From: Kitasatospora sp. Root107
Lineage (GTDB): Bacteria > Actinomycetota > Actinomycetes > Streptomycetales > Streptomycetaceae
Length of the DNA: 41,538 nucleotides
Assembly: GCF_001424875.1 (NCBI RefSeq)
Contig: NZ_LMCT01000072.1
Location: 336,553 to 378,090, forward strand
Reading direction: 5' to 3'
The notes beneath the pieces are model-generated. The model was given only the letters and a program-made list of their open reading frames with translations, was not told the DNA's origin and ran no database searches. The position numbers and the translations under genes were made by a program. Of this stretch, positions 34,076 through 41,538 are shown in pieces (within the stretch, counting starts at the first letter, position 1; every line of letters starts with the position of its first letter).

Positions 34076-34918
34076 GTGAGCGGCGGCATCGAACTGGTGG
34101 TGATCGGCGCGGACGGCGGGCCGGAGCGGGCCCACGCGGGGTCGGCCCAGGCGGCGGCCGGGGCCCGGCTGCTGGCCGCCGGTCTGCCCGGGCGCTGCTT
34201 CGACGCGGGTGCCCGGGGGAGCCGGGTGACCCTGGTGCCGCCGGAGGCCGACGCCAACGCGATGCTCACCGCGCTGCGGGCGGCCGCCCAGCGCCCGGCC
34301 CGCTGGCTGGTGGTCTGCCTGCTCGGCCAGCTCGCGGTCGATCCGCGCGGCCGCCGGCTGGCCCTGGTCACGGCCGGTGCCACCCCGGAGAACGCGTACC
34401 GGCGCGGGCTGGCCTGGGACTGGGTGGTGAGCACCATGGTGCACGGCGACCAGGAGGAGACCCTGCTGCTGGTGGACGCGGTCGCGGACCGGGACGCCTG
34501 GGCTGCGCTGGAGCGGGGCGAGGAGGGCGCGGGCGAGCTGCTCAGCCACTCCCGGGTGCCGCTCTGGGGCCGGGTGGCCAGGTACGCCGGTCCGCGCCGG
34601 GGCAGGGAGTCCGTACTGCCGGGCGGCGAGGGCTCGTTCAGCTGGGCGCTGGACCGGGTGCTGGAGCACGGTCTGCCCGGCGCCCCGGCGGCGGTCGCCC
34701 CGATGGATCTCCAGCCCGCAGTCGAGCAGGAGCTGGCCTGGGCGGAGTCGGCCTACGGGGCGGGCCAGGTGCGGCTGTTGGTGCCGGGCGAGCACGGGCG
34801 GCTGCTGTTGCGCAATCGGGCCGCGGTGCGGGGTGCATTGGCCGGATTGTCGCTTTCTGAGGAACTGTTGGCAGTTCTGTGGCGCGAAAGTGCCCCAACC
34901 GATCCGCCTTCCGCGTAA
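34076..34918 (+). CDS. Unknown protein with possible degenerate caspase-like fold
   Basis: A 280-residue protein, GTG start with GAGGGGGG five bases upstream. I do not recognise a family surely. The order of strand RWLVVCLLGQLAVDPRGRRLALVTAG (about residues 76-101), then GLAWDWVVSTM, then a strand LLLVDAVADRDAW (about 130-142) resembles caspase-like (peptidase C14) domains, where GHG and DCCYSG carry the catalytic His and Cys. Here those spots read GQL and VDAVADR, so no catalytic dyad is visible. The C-terminal part (about 170-270) is helical. It may be a pseudoenzyme or adaptor, or an unrelated alpha/beta protein. It precedes the lipoprotein and Tad genes on the same strand. Confidence 0.5.
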   Translation: MSGGIELVVIGADGGPERAHAGSAQAAAGARLLAAGLPGRCFDAGARGSRVTLVPPEADANAMLTALRAAAQRPARWLVVCLLGQLAVDPRGRRLALVTAGATPENAYRRGLAWDWVVSTMVHGDQEETLLLVDAVADRDAWAALERGEEGAGELLSHSRVPLWGRVARYAGPRRGRESVLPGGEGSFSWALDRVLEHGLPGAPAAVAPMDLQPAVEQELAWAESAYGAGQVRLLVPGEHGRLLLRNRAAVRGALAGLSLSEELLAVLWRESAPTDPPSA

Positions 34919-35052
34919 GGTCAGGGGGCCCGAGGTGTTGCCGGGGCGGGGCGAGTTGGCGAAGAATCAATGTCTCGTGAGCAGTGGTTCGGGCGGCGGA
35001 TATCTGCTGCGGTCGGCGCTCCGTTCGGGTCGGCCGTGATGAGGTGGGGCGA

Positions 35053-35667
35053 ATGCGGCAGCGCGTAATTACAGTGCGCCCTGGGGCGGTTGGGGCCGGT
35101 GGGCTGGCACTGCTGCTGCTCACTTCCTGCGGCGCCTCCGAGGGCGGGAGTCCCACCGACCGGCTGCCCGATGTCACCGCGGCCCCAACTGTCCCGGCAG
35201 TCACGCCCAGTGGCTCGGCGGTGGTGCAGAACGCGCCCACCGAAGGAGTCGACGGAGCGGTCGGCCGGGTCGTCCTGCGGGCCTATCAGGGCTGGTGGGA
35301 GGCGCGGATCACGGTTTTCGGCCAACCCGAGCAGGACCCGGCAGCGGTCCGTGCCTTCGCCGCCGACCAGGCGCTGGGCGACACCCTGATCACGCGTCAG
35401 CAACTCCGTGACGCGAAACTGGTGATGGTCGGTACTCCGCGCAACTCACCGTTGGTGAAGTCGATTCGACTCACCGAGAATCCGCCGTCCGCGACCGTCG
35501 AGGACTGTGTCGACGTGACGGATTGGCACCAGGCGGATGCCGGCACCAAGGCGTTGCGTGATCCGGCGCAACGGCTGACCCGGTACGTCGCCACAGCCAC
35601 GCTCCGGAAAGCGGACTCGCGCTGGCTGATCGTGGACTTCAAACGCGAGGAGAGCCGGTCGTGTTGA
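35053..35667 (+). CDS. Lipoprotein of unknown function
   Basis: A 204-residue lipoprotein with signal LALLLLTSC, lipobox Cys near residue 26. A Pro/Thr/Val-rich linker follows. The rest (about 70-204) looks like a compact alpha/beta domain (VLRAYQGWWEARITVFG, TVEDCVDVTDWHQ, RYVATATLRKADSRWLIVDF), the pattern of NTF2-like domains in actinobacterial lipoproteins. GAGG lies eight bases upstream of the ATG. It overlaps the next gene by 7 bases and so belongs to the same unit as the secreted protein and perhaps the Tad cluster. Confidence 0.7.
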   Translation: MRQRVITVRPGAVGAGGLALLLLTSCGASEGGSPTDRLPDVTAAPTVPAVTPSGSAVVQNAPTEGVDGAVGRVVLRAYQGWWEARITVFGQPEQDPAAVRAFAADQALGDTLITRQQLRDAKLVMVGTPRNSPLVKSIRLTENPPSATVEDCVDVTDWHQADAGTKALRDPAQRLTRYVATATLRKADSRWLIVDFKREESRSC

Positions 35668-36596
35668 GAACTTCACCGGGAATCTTGGTTCGTGTCCTGC
35701 TGATGATCGGAATGCTGGCGGCGACGATCACCCCGGCCGCCGCCGAGGAGCCGGGCGGCACGGTGACCCCGTGCGCCTCGCGGGACATCTGCGTCAAGGT
35801 GACCGAGCCCGGCAGCACCAGCAGCGGACATCCGGGCGGCGGCGGCACGAGCGAGACCGTCGCGGCGAAGTGCTACTCGCACCAGGAGGGCAGGCCGGAA
35901 ATCGCCTGCTGGGACGACAACCTGGGCTGGTACAGCAACTCCACCGGCTGCTACTACAAGCTGGAGCGCCCCAAGCCCGCCGCGGATGCGCGGGCCTGGG
36001 GCGGCCGTGACCCGGCCACCGGTGACATCTATCTGGTCAGCTGCCGGGACGGCGGGTCCGACGTGGACGGCCCGCAGTTCTTCGCCGTCCCCCCGGCCGG
36101 AGCGCCGCCGACCGACGACGTGGTGAACCTGCGCAGGGAGGCACTGGCGAAGCTGCAGCTGACCCCGCCGGCCATGCACGCCGCCCCCGGTGGCAGCGCC
36201 GTGGTCGGGGCGCCGCTCTGGCTCTGGTACGACCGGAGCCCGGCCAGCGTCGGTCCGCTGACCGCCACGGCCAAGGGCAACGTGATCAGTGTGACCGCCA
36301 CCGCCGAGGTGCTGAAGGTGACTTGGGACATGGACGACGGACACACCGTCAAGTGTCCCGGGGCCGGCACACCGTACCGGGCCGATCTGGGCCGGACCGA
36401 GTCGCCGGACTGCAAGTACCTCTACCGGAGCAGCTCCGCGCATCGCGCCGACGGGACGCTCTACCTGGTGGCCACCGCGATCTGGCACGTCACCGCCACC
36501 CGGAGCGACACCAACGCCACGGTCGAGTTCGACTTCCCCGTACCGGCCGCGGCTCCGATGCCGCTCCGGGTCGCCGAGGTCCAGCTGCTCAACTAG
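35661..36596 (+). CDS. Secreted Cys-rich protein, likely Tad-linked, function unknown
   Basis: A 311-residue exported protein starting at GTG 35661 with GAGGAG upstream, overlapping the lipoprotein gene. Signal peptide VLLMIGMLAATITPAAA is followed by a Cys-rich region (CASRDICVKV, KCYSHQEG, ACWDDNLGWYSNSTGCYYKL, SCRD) that should form disulfides outside the cell. The C-terminal half is beta-rich (LLTWDM-like strands, YRADLGRTESPDCKYLYR). It precedes the pilus operon and may be an associated surface protein. No family recognised. Confidence 0.7.
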   Translation: MLRTSPGILVRVLLMIGMLAATITPAAAEEPGGTVTPCASRDICVKVTEPGSTSSGHPGGGGTSETVAAKCYSHQEGRPEIACWDDNLGWYSNSTGCYYKLERPKPAADARAWGGRDPATGDIYLVSCRDGGSDVDGPQFFAVPPAGAPPTDDVVNLRREALAKLQLTPPAMHAAPGGSAVVGAPLWLWYDRSPASVGPLTATAKGNVISVTATAEVLKVTWDMDDGHTVKCPGAGTPYRADLGRTESPDCKYLYRSSSAHRADGTLYLVATAIWHVTATRSDTNATVEFDFPVPAAAPMPLRVAEVQLLN

Positions 36597-36679
36597 CGGG
36601 CGCCGCACCGGCGGACCACGCCGACCGGCACCGCACTCGCATCGCCCTGCACCGCACTCGTACGAAAGGCCGAAGCCCG

Positions 36680-37459
36680 GTGGAGCACCGAACCTTCCCC
36701 TCGCCGAGCCCCGGCACCGCGACCGTGGGCTCCGGCCAGTCCGCCCCCGAGCCGGGCCGGACCGCGTCCGGCATCCCGCCGCGGACCCCGCCGCGCACGC
36801 TGCGGGCCCGGCGGCGGCGCCCGGCGGTGCTGGCCATGGCGGTGGCCATGGTGGCGGCCGGCGGCCTCGGCGGCGCGGTCCTCTACAACAGCACCGGTCA
36901 GCGGATCGCCGTGCTGGCGCTGGCCCGTGACGTACCGAAGGGTCAGGCGATCAGTGCCGAGGACCTGGTGGTGGCCCGGATCGCCTCTGACCCGGTGCTC
37001 CGGCCGCTCGGTGCCCAGGAGCGGACCAAGGCGGTCGGGCTGCGGGCCACCGGCGACCTGCGCCGGGGAGCACTGCTGGTGAAGGCCGACCTGACGGACG
37101 ATCCGCTGGTCGAGGCGGGCCAGACCGTGGTCGGGGTCGCCACCAAGCGGACCCAACTCCCGGCCACCCGGCTGCAACCCGGGGACCGGGTGCTGGTGGT
37201 CTCCACCCCGGATTCGGGCCAGGGCGGTTCCACCGTGCGGACCCCGGAGACGCTCGCGGTCCGGGTGGTGGCGGTCGGCAAGGCCGACACCGACGGCAGC
37301 GTGGTGATCGACGTGGCCGTGGCGCCCGCCGACGGCACCCGGCTGGCCGCCTGGGTGGCCACCGGCAAGCTGCAGATCATCCTGGCACCGCGGGCCGGCA
37401 CCGCAGCCGCGGCCCCGACCCCGCCTCCGACCCCGGCTCCGAGCGGGAGCGTGGCCTGA
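36680..37459 (+). CDS. SAF-domain protein (CpaB/RcpC-like), Tad pilus assembly
   Basis: A 259-residue protein with a single N-terminal membrane helix (VLAMAVAMVAAGGLGGAVLY, about 50-69). The SAF domain follows (VPKGQAISAEDLVVARIASDP, VGLRATGDLRRGALLV) and a second part resembles the RcpC C-terminal domain (TQLPATRLQPGDRVLVVSTP). A Pro/Thr/Ala-rich tail ends it. CpaB/RcpC supports Flp pilus biogenesis at the envelope. GTG start with GAAAGG ten bases upstream; its stop overlaps the next gene by one base. Confidence 0.85.
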   Translation: MEHRTFPSPSPGTATVGSGQSAPEPGRTASGIPPRTPPRTLRARRRRPAVLAMAVAMVAAGGLGGAVLYNSTGQRIAVLALARDVPKGQAISAEDLVVARIASDPVLRPLGAQERTKAVGLRATGDLRRGALLVKADLTDDPLVEAGQTVVGVATKRTQLPATRLQPGDRVLVVSTPDSGQGGSTVRTPETLAVRVVAVGKADTDGSVVIDVAVAPADGTRLAAWVATGKLQIILAPRAGTAAAAPTPPPTPAPSGSVA

Positions 37460-38514
37460 TGGCCGTGATCACGGTGGTCGGCGGCCCCGGCGCCCCCGGT
37501 GCCACCACCGGCGCGCTCGCCCTGCTGCTGGCCTGGCCGCTGCAGCCGGGCCGCAAGGTCCTGCTGGTGGAGTGTGACCCGGACGGCGGAGCGGTGCTGG
37601 CCGGTGCGCTGGAGGGACGGGTCGAGGCGGTCTTCGGGCTGCGCAACCTGGCCGTCGCGGACCGTCGCGGACTGCTCGCCCAGACCCTGTGGGAGCAGCT
37701 GATCGACCTCTCCCCGGCCGGCACCGGCGACCGCCTGCTGCTGCCAGGGCTGACCGACCCGGCCCAGGCGCCCGGCCTGGCGTACACCTGGGAGCCACTG
37801 CTGGAGGCGCTGCACGGGCTCGAACCGCAGGGCTACGACGTGATCCTCGACCTCGGCCGCTCCGGTGCCCAGGGGCCCGGCGCGGTGCTGGCCCGGCGGG
37901 CCGACGTGGTGGCGGTCGCCCTGCGCAGCACGCTGCGCGGACTGAGCGCGACCAGGCCCCGGCTGGCCGCGCTGCGCGAGGACCTGGAGCAGGCGGGGAC
38001 GGGTGCGGATGGGCTCGGCCTGCTACTGGTCGCCGAGGGTCCGTACCCGGCGGCCGAGGTCTCCCGGCAGTTCGGGGTGCCGGTGCTCGGGGTGCTGCCG
38101 TACGTACCGCGCACCGCCCGGCTGCTCTCGGACGGTGGCGACACCACCGACCGGCGGTTCATCCGCTCGGAGCTGATGCGGACCGCCCGGACCACCGCCG
38201 ACCAGATCCAGCTGCTGGTCCGCCGCCGCCGCCAGCGGCTGGCGCCGACCGCCGCACCGGCGGCCGCGCCGTCGCCGATCGCCGCCCAACCCGCCCCGGA
38301 GTCACACCCGTTGGCCTACGCGCAGCAGTCCCACCCGCACCAGCCACACCAGCCGCAGGCCCAGCAGCCCTACCCCCAGGACGCCTACCCGCTGCAGCAG
38401 CCGTATCCGGCCCCGCCGGTGCCGCAGCCCGCCGCGCCCGCGCCGTTCCCCGGCCAGTGGGAGTCGCAGCAGCAGTCGCCGCCGGTCTACGGGCAGGTGC
38501 TCCGTGCGCGGTAG
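37459..38514 (+). CDS. CpaE-like ATPase-family protein of the Tad system
   Basis: A 351-residue protein of the MinD/ParA-like CpaE group. VITVVGGPGAPGATTGALAL stands at the Walker A position but lacks the P-loop Lys (GGPGAPGATT). KVLLVECDPDGGAVLAG gives the Walker A' segment, and YDVILDLGRSGAQG the Walker B position. After about residue 265 comes a Pro/Gln/His-rich tail (HPHQPHQPQAQQPYPQ). It may localise the pilus machine. It starts at ATG 37459, one base into the preceding stop, and overlaps the TadA gene by 11 bases. Confidence 0.85.
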   Translation: MAVITVVGGPGAPGATTGALALLLAWPLQPGRKVLLVECDPDGGAVLAGALEGRVEAVFGLRNLAVADRRGLLAQTLWEQLIDLSPAGTGDRLLLPGLTDPAQAPGLAYTWEPLLEALHGLEPQGYDVILDLGRSGAQGPGAVLARRADVVAVALRSTLRGLSATRPRLAALREDLEQAGTGADGLGLLLVAEGPYPAAEVSRQFGVPVLGVLPYVPRTARLLSDGGDTTDRRFIRSELMRTARTTADQIQLLVRRRRQRLAPTAAPAAAPSPIAAQPAPESHPLAYAQQSHPHQPHQPQAQQPYPQDAYPLQQPYPAPPVPQPAAPAPFPGQWESQQQSPPVYGQVLRAR

Positions 38515-40075
38515 CCCGCTGTACGACCCGCTGCACAAGCCCGCGAACGCCGATCCGGCCGGGCTGCCCTGGACGGCTGCCCCGCCGGTGATACCGAGCG
38601 CGAGCCCGGTCGGCCAGTTCACCACCGGTCCGGTCAACTCCGGTGCGGGGGCCGCTGGTTCGGCGCCGGTGATCCAGCCGGTCGCGGTGAAGCCGGTGGT
38701 CGACCAGCAGGTGGCCCGGGAGCTCAAGCGGCAGGTCGCGGCCGAACTGCACCAGCAGCTCACCCGGTTGGCGGACGCCTCCGGGGTGGAGGCGGACCGG
38801 GCCACCCGGCGTCAGCGCGGCCGGGCGCTGATCGAGGAGGCAGTGGCCCGCTGGTCCGACGCGTACGCCCAGACCCACGGCATCCCGCCCACCAGGGAGC
38901 AGGACCGGGCGCTCGCCGAGACCGTCTACGACCTGCTGTTCCGGGCCGGGCGGCTGCAGCCCTACCTGGACGACCCGGACATCGAGAACATCCTGATCAA
39001 CGGCTGCGACGACGTGTGGATCTCCAAGGTGCACCAACCGCTGCGCCAGGTCCCGCCGGTGGCCGAGAGCGACGAGGAACTGGTCGAGCTGCTCCAGGAC
39101 CTGGCCCGGCAGCACGGCGGCGGCGAGCGGAGCCTCTCCACCGCCAGCCCGACCCTGGCGCTGCGGCTGGAGGGCGGGATGCGCCTGCAGGCGCTCACCG
39201 AGGTGACGCCCCGACCGTACGTGGCGATCCGGCGGCACCGGGTGGCCTCGGCGACGCTTGCCGACCTGGTCCAACTCGGCACCGTGGACCCCACCTTGGC
39301 CGCCTTCCTGGCCTCGGCCATCCGGGCCAGGAAGAACGTGATGATCACCGGCACCCAGGGGGTCGGCAAGACCAGCCTGCTGCGCGCGATGGCCGCCGAG
39401 ATCCCGCCGGACGAACGGGTCGGCACCCTGGAGTCGGAGTTCGAGCTCTGGCTGCACACCCTGGGCCACCTGCGCCAGGTGGTCCCGATGGAGGCCAGGG
39501 AGGGCAACGGCGAGCGGGTGGACGGGCGGGCGGCCGGAGAGCTGACGATCGGTGAACTGATCCCCGCCGCCCTGCGGATGACGCTGTCCCGGATCATCGT
39601 CGGCGAGGTCCGCTCCGGCGAGGTGGTCCCGATGCTGCGGGTGATGACCAACGGCGAGGGCGGCTCGATGTGCACCCTGCACGCGCGCGGCCCGCACATG
39701 GTGGTCGACCGGATCGCCGAACTCTGCCTGGAGTACGGCTCGCACATGACCGACAGCCTGGCCTACCGGCTGACCGCCAACGCGGTCGACCTGATCGTGC
39801 ACGTGGCCATGGTGGACGAGACCGCCGTCGGCGGCGGCCGGCACCGCTTCGTCTCGCACGTGCTGGAGATCACCGGCCTCGGTGAGAGCGGCCGCCCGGC
39901 CACCAACACCGTGTTCGGCCCGCGTCCCGACCTGGGCGAGCCCCGGGCCGTGCCGCACACCCCGCCGAGCTGCCTGGACGACCTGCGCCGGGCGGGCTTC
40001 GACGCGGGGCTGCTGCAGTCCGCGTACGGGAGTTGGCCCGCCCCGCTGAACCTCCGGATCGGAGGGGTGCGCTGA
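38504..40075 (+). CDS. tadA: TadA/CpaF secretion ATPase
   Basis: A 523-residue type II/IV secretion ATPase that powers Flp pilus assembly. Walker A is GTQGVGKT (283-290). The Walker B region reads GEVRSGE (367-373), where most relatives have GEVRGGE. CTLHAR (390-395) is the His box. A Pro/Ala-rich N-terminus (1-65) precedes the N-terminal domain (LFRAGRLQPYLDDPDIENILINGCDDVWI). GTG start inside the CpaE gene end; its stop overlaps the TadB ATG by one base. Confidence 0.95.
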   Translation: MRGSPLYDPLHKPANADPAGLPWTAAPPVIPSASPVGQFTTGPVNSGAGAAGSAPVIQPVAVKPVVDQQVARELKRQVAAELHQQLTRLADASGVEADRATRRQRGRALIEEAVARWSDAYAQTHGIPPTREQDRALAETVYDLLFRAGRLQPYLDDPDIENILINGCDDVWISKVHQPLRQVPPVAESDEELVELLQDLARQHGGGERSLSTASPTLALRLEGGMRLQALTEVTPRPYVAIRRHRVASATLADLVQLGTVDPTLAAFLASAIRARKNVMITGTQGVGKTSLLRAMAAEIPPDERVGTLESEFELWLHTLGHLRQVVPMEAREGNGERVDGRAAGELTIGELIPAALRMTLSRIIVGEVRSGEVVPMLRVMTNGEGGSMCTLHARGPHMVVDRIAELCLEYGSHMTDSLAYRLTANAVDLIVHVAMVDETAVGGGRHRFVSHVLEITGLGESGRPATNTVFGPRPDLGEPRAVPHTPPSCLDDLRRAGFDAGLLQSAYGSWPAPLNLRIGGVR

Positions 40076-41010
40076 TGCTGCTCTTCGTCATGTGCGGGCT
40101 GCTGGTGGCAGGCGGCCTGGTGGCCCTGGTGGCCGGGGTGTACGGGAAGGAGCCGGCCGCACCGGAGGCCGCCGCCTGGGCGGTCCGGCTCGCTCCGTCG
40201 GCCCGCCGTCGGCTGTCGGTCCAGGTGGCGGTGCTGGTGGTCGGCAGCTGCTGGCTGATCCTGAGCGGCCGGCCACCGGTGGCGATCGGGCTGCTGGCGC
40301 TGCTGGACTTCGGCCTGCCCTGGGTGTTCGGCGCCACCCGGGCCGACATGCACCGGATCGACCGGTTGGAGGCGCTCGCCGAGTGGACCCAACGGCTGGG
40401 CGACGTCCTGCTGTTGGGGGTCGGGCTGAACCAGGCGATCGTGACCAGCCGACGGACCGCGCCGGCCGCGCTGGAGGCCGAGATCACCGAGCTGAGTGCC
40501 CGGCTGCAGTCCCGCTGGCGGCCGGAGGAGGCGCTGCGGGCCTTCGCCGACACGCTGGCCGACGCCACCGCCGACAAGGTGCTGGCCGCCCTGGTGCTGC
40601 GCGCGGGCGACAGCGGCCCCGGCCTGGCCCGGACGCTGGCCGATCTGGCCACCTCGGTCCGCGAGGAGGTCCGGCAGCGCCGGGTGATCGAGGCGGACCG
40701 GGCCAAGCACCGCACCACCATCCGCTGGCTGCTGGTGATCATCATGCTGGTGCTGGTGGCCGGCTTCTTCAACGCCAGGTACTCCCAGCCGTACTCCACT
40801 CTGCTGGGCCAACTGGTGCTCGGGGTGGTGCTGGTGCTGTTCGTGCTGGTGATCGCCTGGATGCGCAAGCTGGCCACCCAGCGTCCGCTGCCGCGCCTGC
40901 TGGAGGCGGACCGGCGGAGCAAGGCCCGCCCGCTGCGGGCCGCCCCGGCCGAGGGTGAGCCGGGCGGAGCCGGCCCGGTCGTGGGCCAGTTCGCCAAGGA
41001 GGGCACGTGA
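40075..41010 (+). CDS. tadB: TadB-like inner membrane protein (type II secretion F domain)
   Basis: A 311-residue membrane protein with an N-terminal helix pair (about 2-21 and 49-67). A cytoplasmic T2SSF domain follows (RLEALAEWTQRLGDVLLLGVGLNQAI, ALRAFADTLADATADKVLAALVLRAGDSGPGLARTLADLA). Two C-terminal helices follow (WLLVIIMLVLVAGFF and LVLGVVLVLFVLVIAWM). The polytopic platform of the pilus machine pairs with TadC. GGAGGGG lies upstream of the ATG. Confidence 0.92.
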   Translation: MLLFVMCGLLVAGGLVALVAGVYGKEPAAPEAAAWAVRLAPSARRRLSVQVAVLVVGSCWLILSGRPPVAIGLLALLDFGLPWVFGATRADMHRIDRLEALAEWTQRLGDVLLLGVGLNQAIVTSRRTAPAALEAEITELSARLQSRWRPEEALRAFADTLADATADKVLAALVLRAGDSGPGLARTLADLATSVREEVRQRRVIEADRAKHRTTIRWLLVIIMLVLVAGFFNARYSQPYSTLLGQLVLGVVLVLFVLVIAWMRKLATQRPLPRLLEADRRSKARPLRAAPAEGEPGGAGPVVGQFAKEGT

Positions 41011-41538
41011 TCTCGATCTGGGCCGTACTGGCCGGTGCCCTGCTGCTCGGCGGCGTGGCCGCGATCGCCGCCGAACTGCGGCCCGCGCCGCCGGACTTGG
41101 GGCAGGCGCTGGACCGCCTGCACCGCACCCCGGCCGACCACGCCGAGCTGACCGACCCCGGCGTCAGCTGGATCGACCGGATCGGCCACAGCTCGCTCCG
41201 GCTGCCCGGCGCCCGGATCCCCCGGCAGCAGCTGTCCATGATCGGCCGGACCCCGGCGCGGTTCATGGCGCACAAGCTGATGTTCGCGCTGATCGGGCTG
41301 ATGACGCCCGGCTACCTGGTGCTGATCTCGGCGCTGGTTGACTTCCAACTACCGTGGGTGGTCCCGCTGTTGGCCGGCCCGGCGCTGGCGCTGCTCGGCT
41401 GGCTGCTGCCGGACGGCATCGTGGCCGGCGAGGCCAAGGAAGCCCGGACGGAGTACCTGCACGGGATCGCCGCCTACCTGGAGCTGGTCGCGCTGGAGCG
41501 GGCCGCCGACTGCGGGCCCGCCGAGGCGCTGCGGCGGG
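41007..41538 (+). CDS. tadC: TadC-like inner membrane protein (partial at right edge)
   Basis: The first 177 residues of a T2SSF-type membrane protein. GTG start overlapping the TadB stop, AAGGAGG upstream. An N-terminal helix (ISIWAVLAGALLLGGVAAIAA), a cytoplasmic part with SWIDRIGHSSLRLPGARIP, two hydrophobic helices (LMFALIGLMTPGYLVLISAL and LPWVVPLLAGPALALLGWLLP) and the start of the F domain (EYLHGIAAYLELVALERAA) are seen. The rest lies outside the window. Pilin and TadE genes would be expected next. Confidence 0.92.
   Translation, partial: MISIWAVLAGALLLGGVAAIAAELRPAPPDLGQALDRLHRTPADHAELTDPGVSWIDRIGHSSLRLPGARIPRQQLSMIGRTPARFMAHKLMFALIGLMTPGYLVLISALVDFQLPWVVPLLAGPALALLGWLLPDGIVAGEAKEARTEYLHGIAAYLELVALERAADCGPAEALRR

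Overview
This window comes from a very GC-rich actinomycete, most likely Streptomyces or Kitasatospora. The signs are strong third-position G/C bias, GTG starts, 4-base ATGA/GTGA gene overlaps, many apparently leaderless genes, and typical streptomycete families (PucR, ROK kinase, CocE-like esterase, Tad/Flp pilus cluster). It reads as a chromosomal arm or mid-chromosome segment. I saw no rRNA, tRNA, CRISPR array, transposase or phage module.

Left part (1-9.7 kb): a partial gene, an orphan ribbon-helix-helix antitoxin followed by what may be the decayed start of a PIN toxin, a small hypothetical protein, then a purine catabolism block on the minus strand. That block has an FAD subunit, a 2Fe-2S subunit and a molybdopterin subunit of xanthine dehydrogenase, all overlapping by 4 bases and closed by a 13-bp stem terminator. 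It is followed by an NCS2 purine permease and the molybdenum cofactor maturation factor XdhC. A PucR-type regulator is divergent from it across a 400-base intergenic region with repeated candidate operators. Together these genes import a purine base, oxidise it toward urate and respond to purine supply.

Middle part (9.65-31.6 kb): two neighbouring frameshifted hypothetical genes; a membrane-anchored esterase; a complete sugar ABC system with a ROK kinase in the order binding protein, permease, single-domain ATPase, kinase (as in frcBCAK); small regulators (DUF2087, HxlR) and a SnoaL-like protein; a secreted CocE-like hydrolase divergent from a secreted gamma-glutamyltransferase; exonuclease III behind a strong hairpin; a frameshifted surface protein; a fatty acid hydroxylase/YhhN pair; an orphan DUF2398 (TIGR02678, Wadjet type III JetB-like) gene; a TetR gene with a PH-like partner divergent from a TesB thioesterase; a monooxygenase-like protein; a second TetR gene; a truncated BCCT transporter; and a DUF389 membrane protein.

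Right part (31.6-41.5 kb): a UlaG/NAPE-PLD-like metallohydrolase, a MaoC-like dehydratase, a PPOX-fold flavoprotein with a DevR/OsdR-like operator, a protein that may be a catalytically dead caspase-like fold, a lipoprotein and a secreted protein. The window ends in a Tad/Flp secretion-pilus operon (CpaB, CpaE-like, TadA/CpaF, TadB, TadC) running off the right edge.

The most notable items are the JetB-like gene without its Wadjet partners, the caspase-like pseudoenzyme candidate beside the Tad operon, the palindrome placed for activation of the PPOX gene, the run of leaderless promoters, and the cluster of broken genes.
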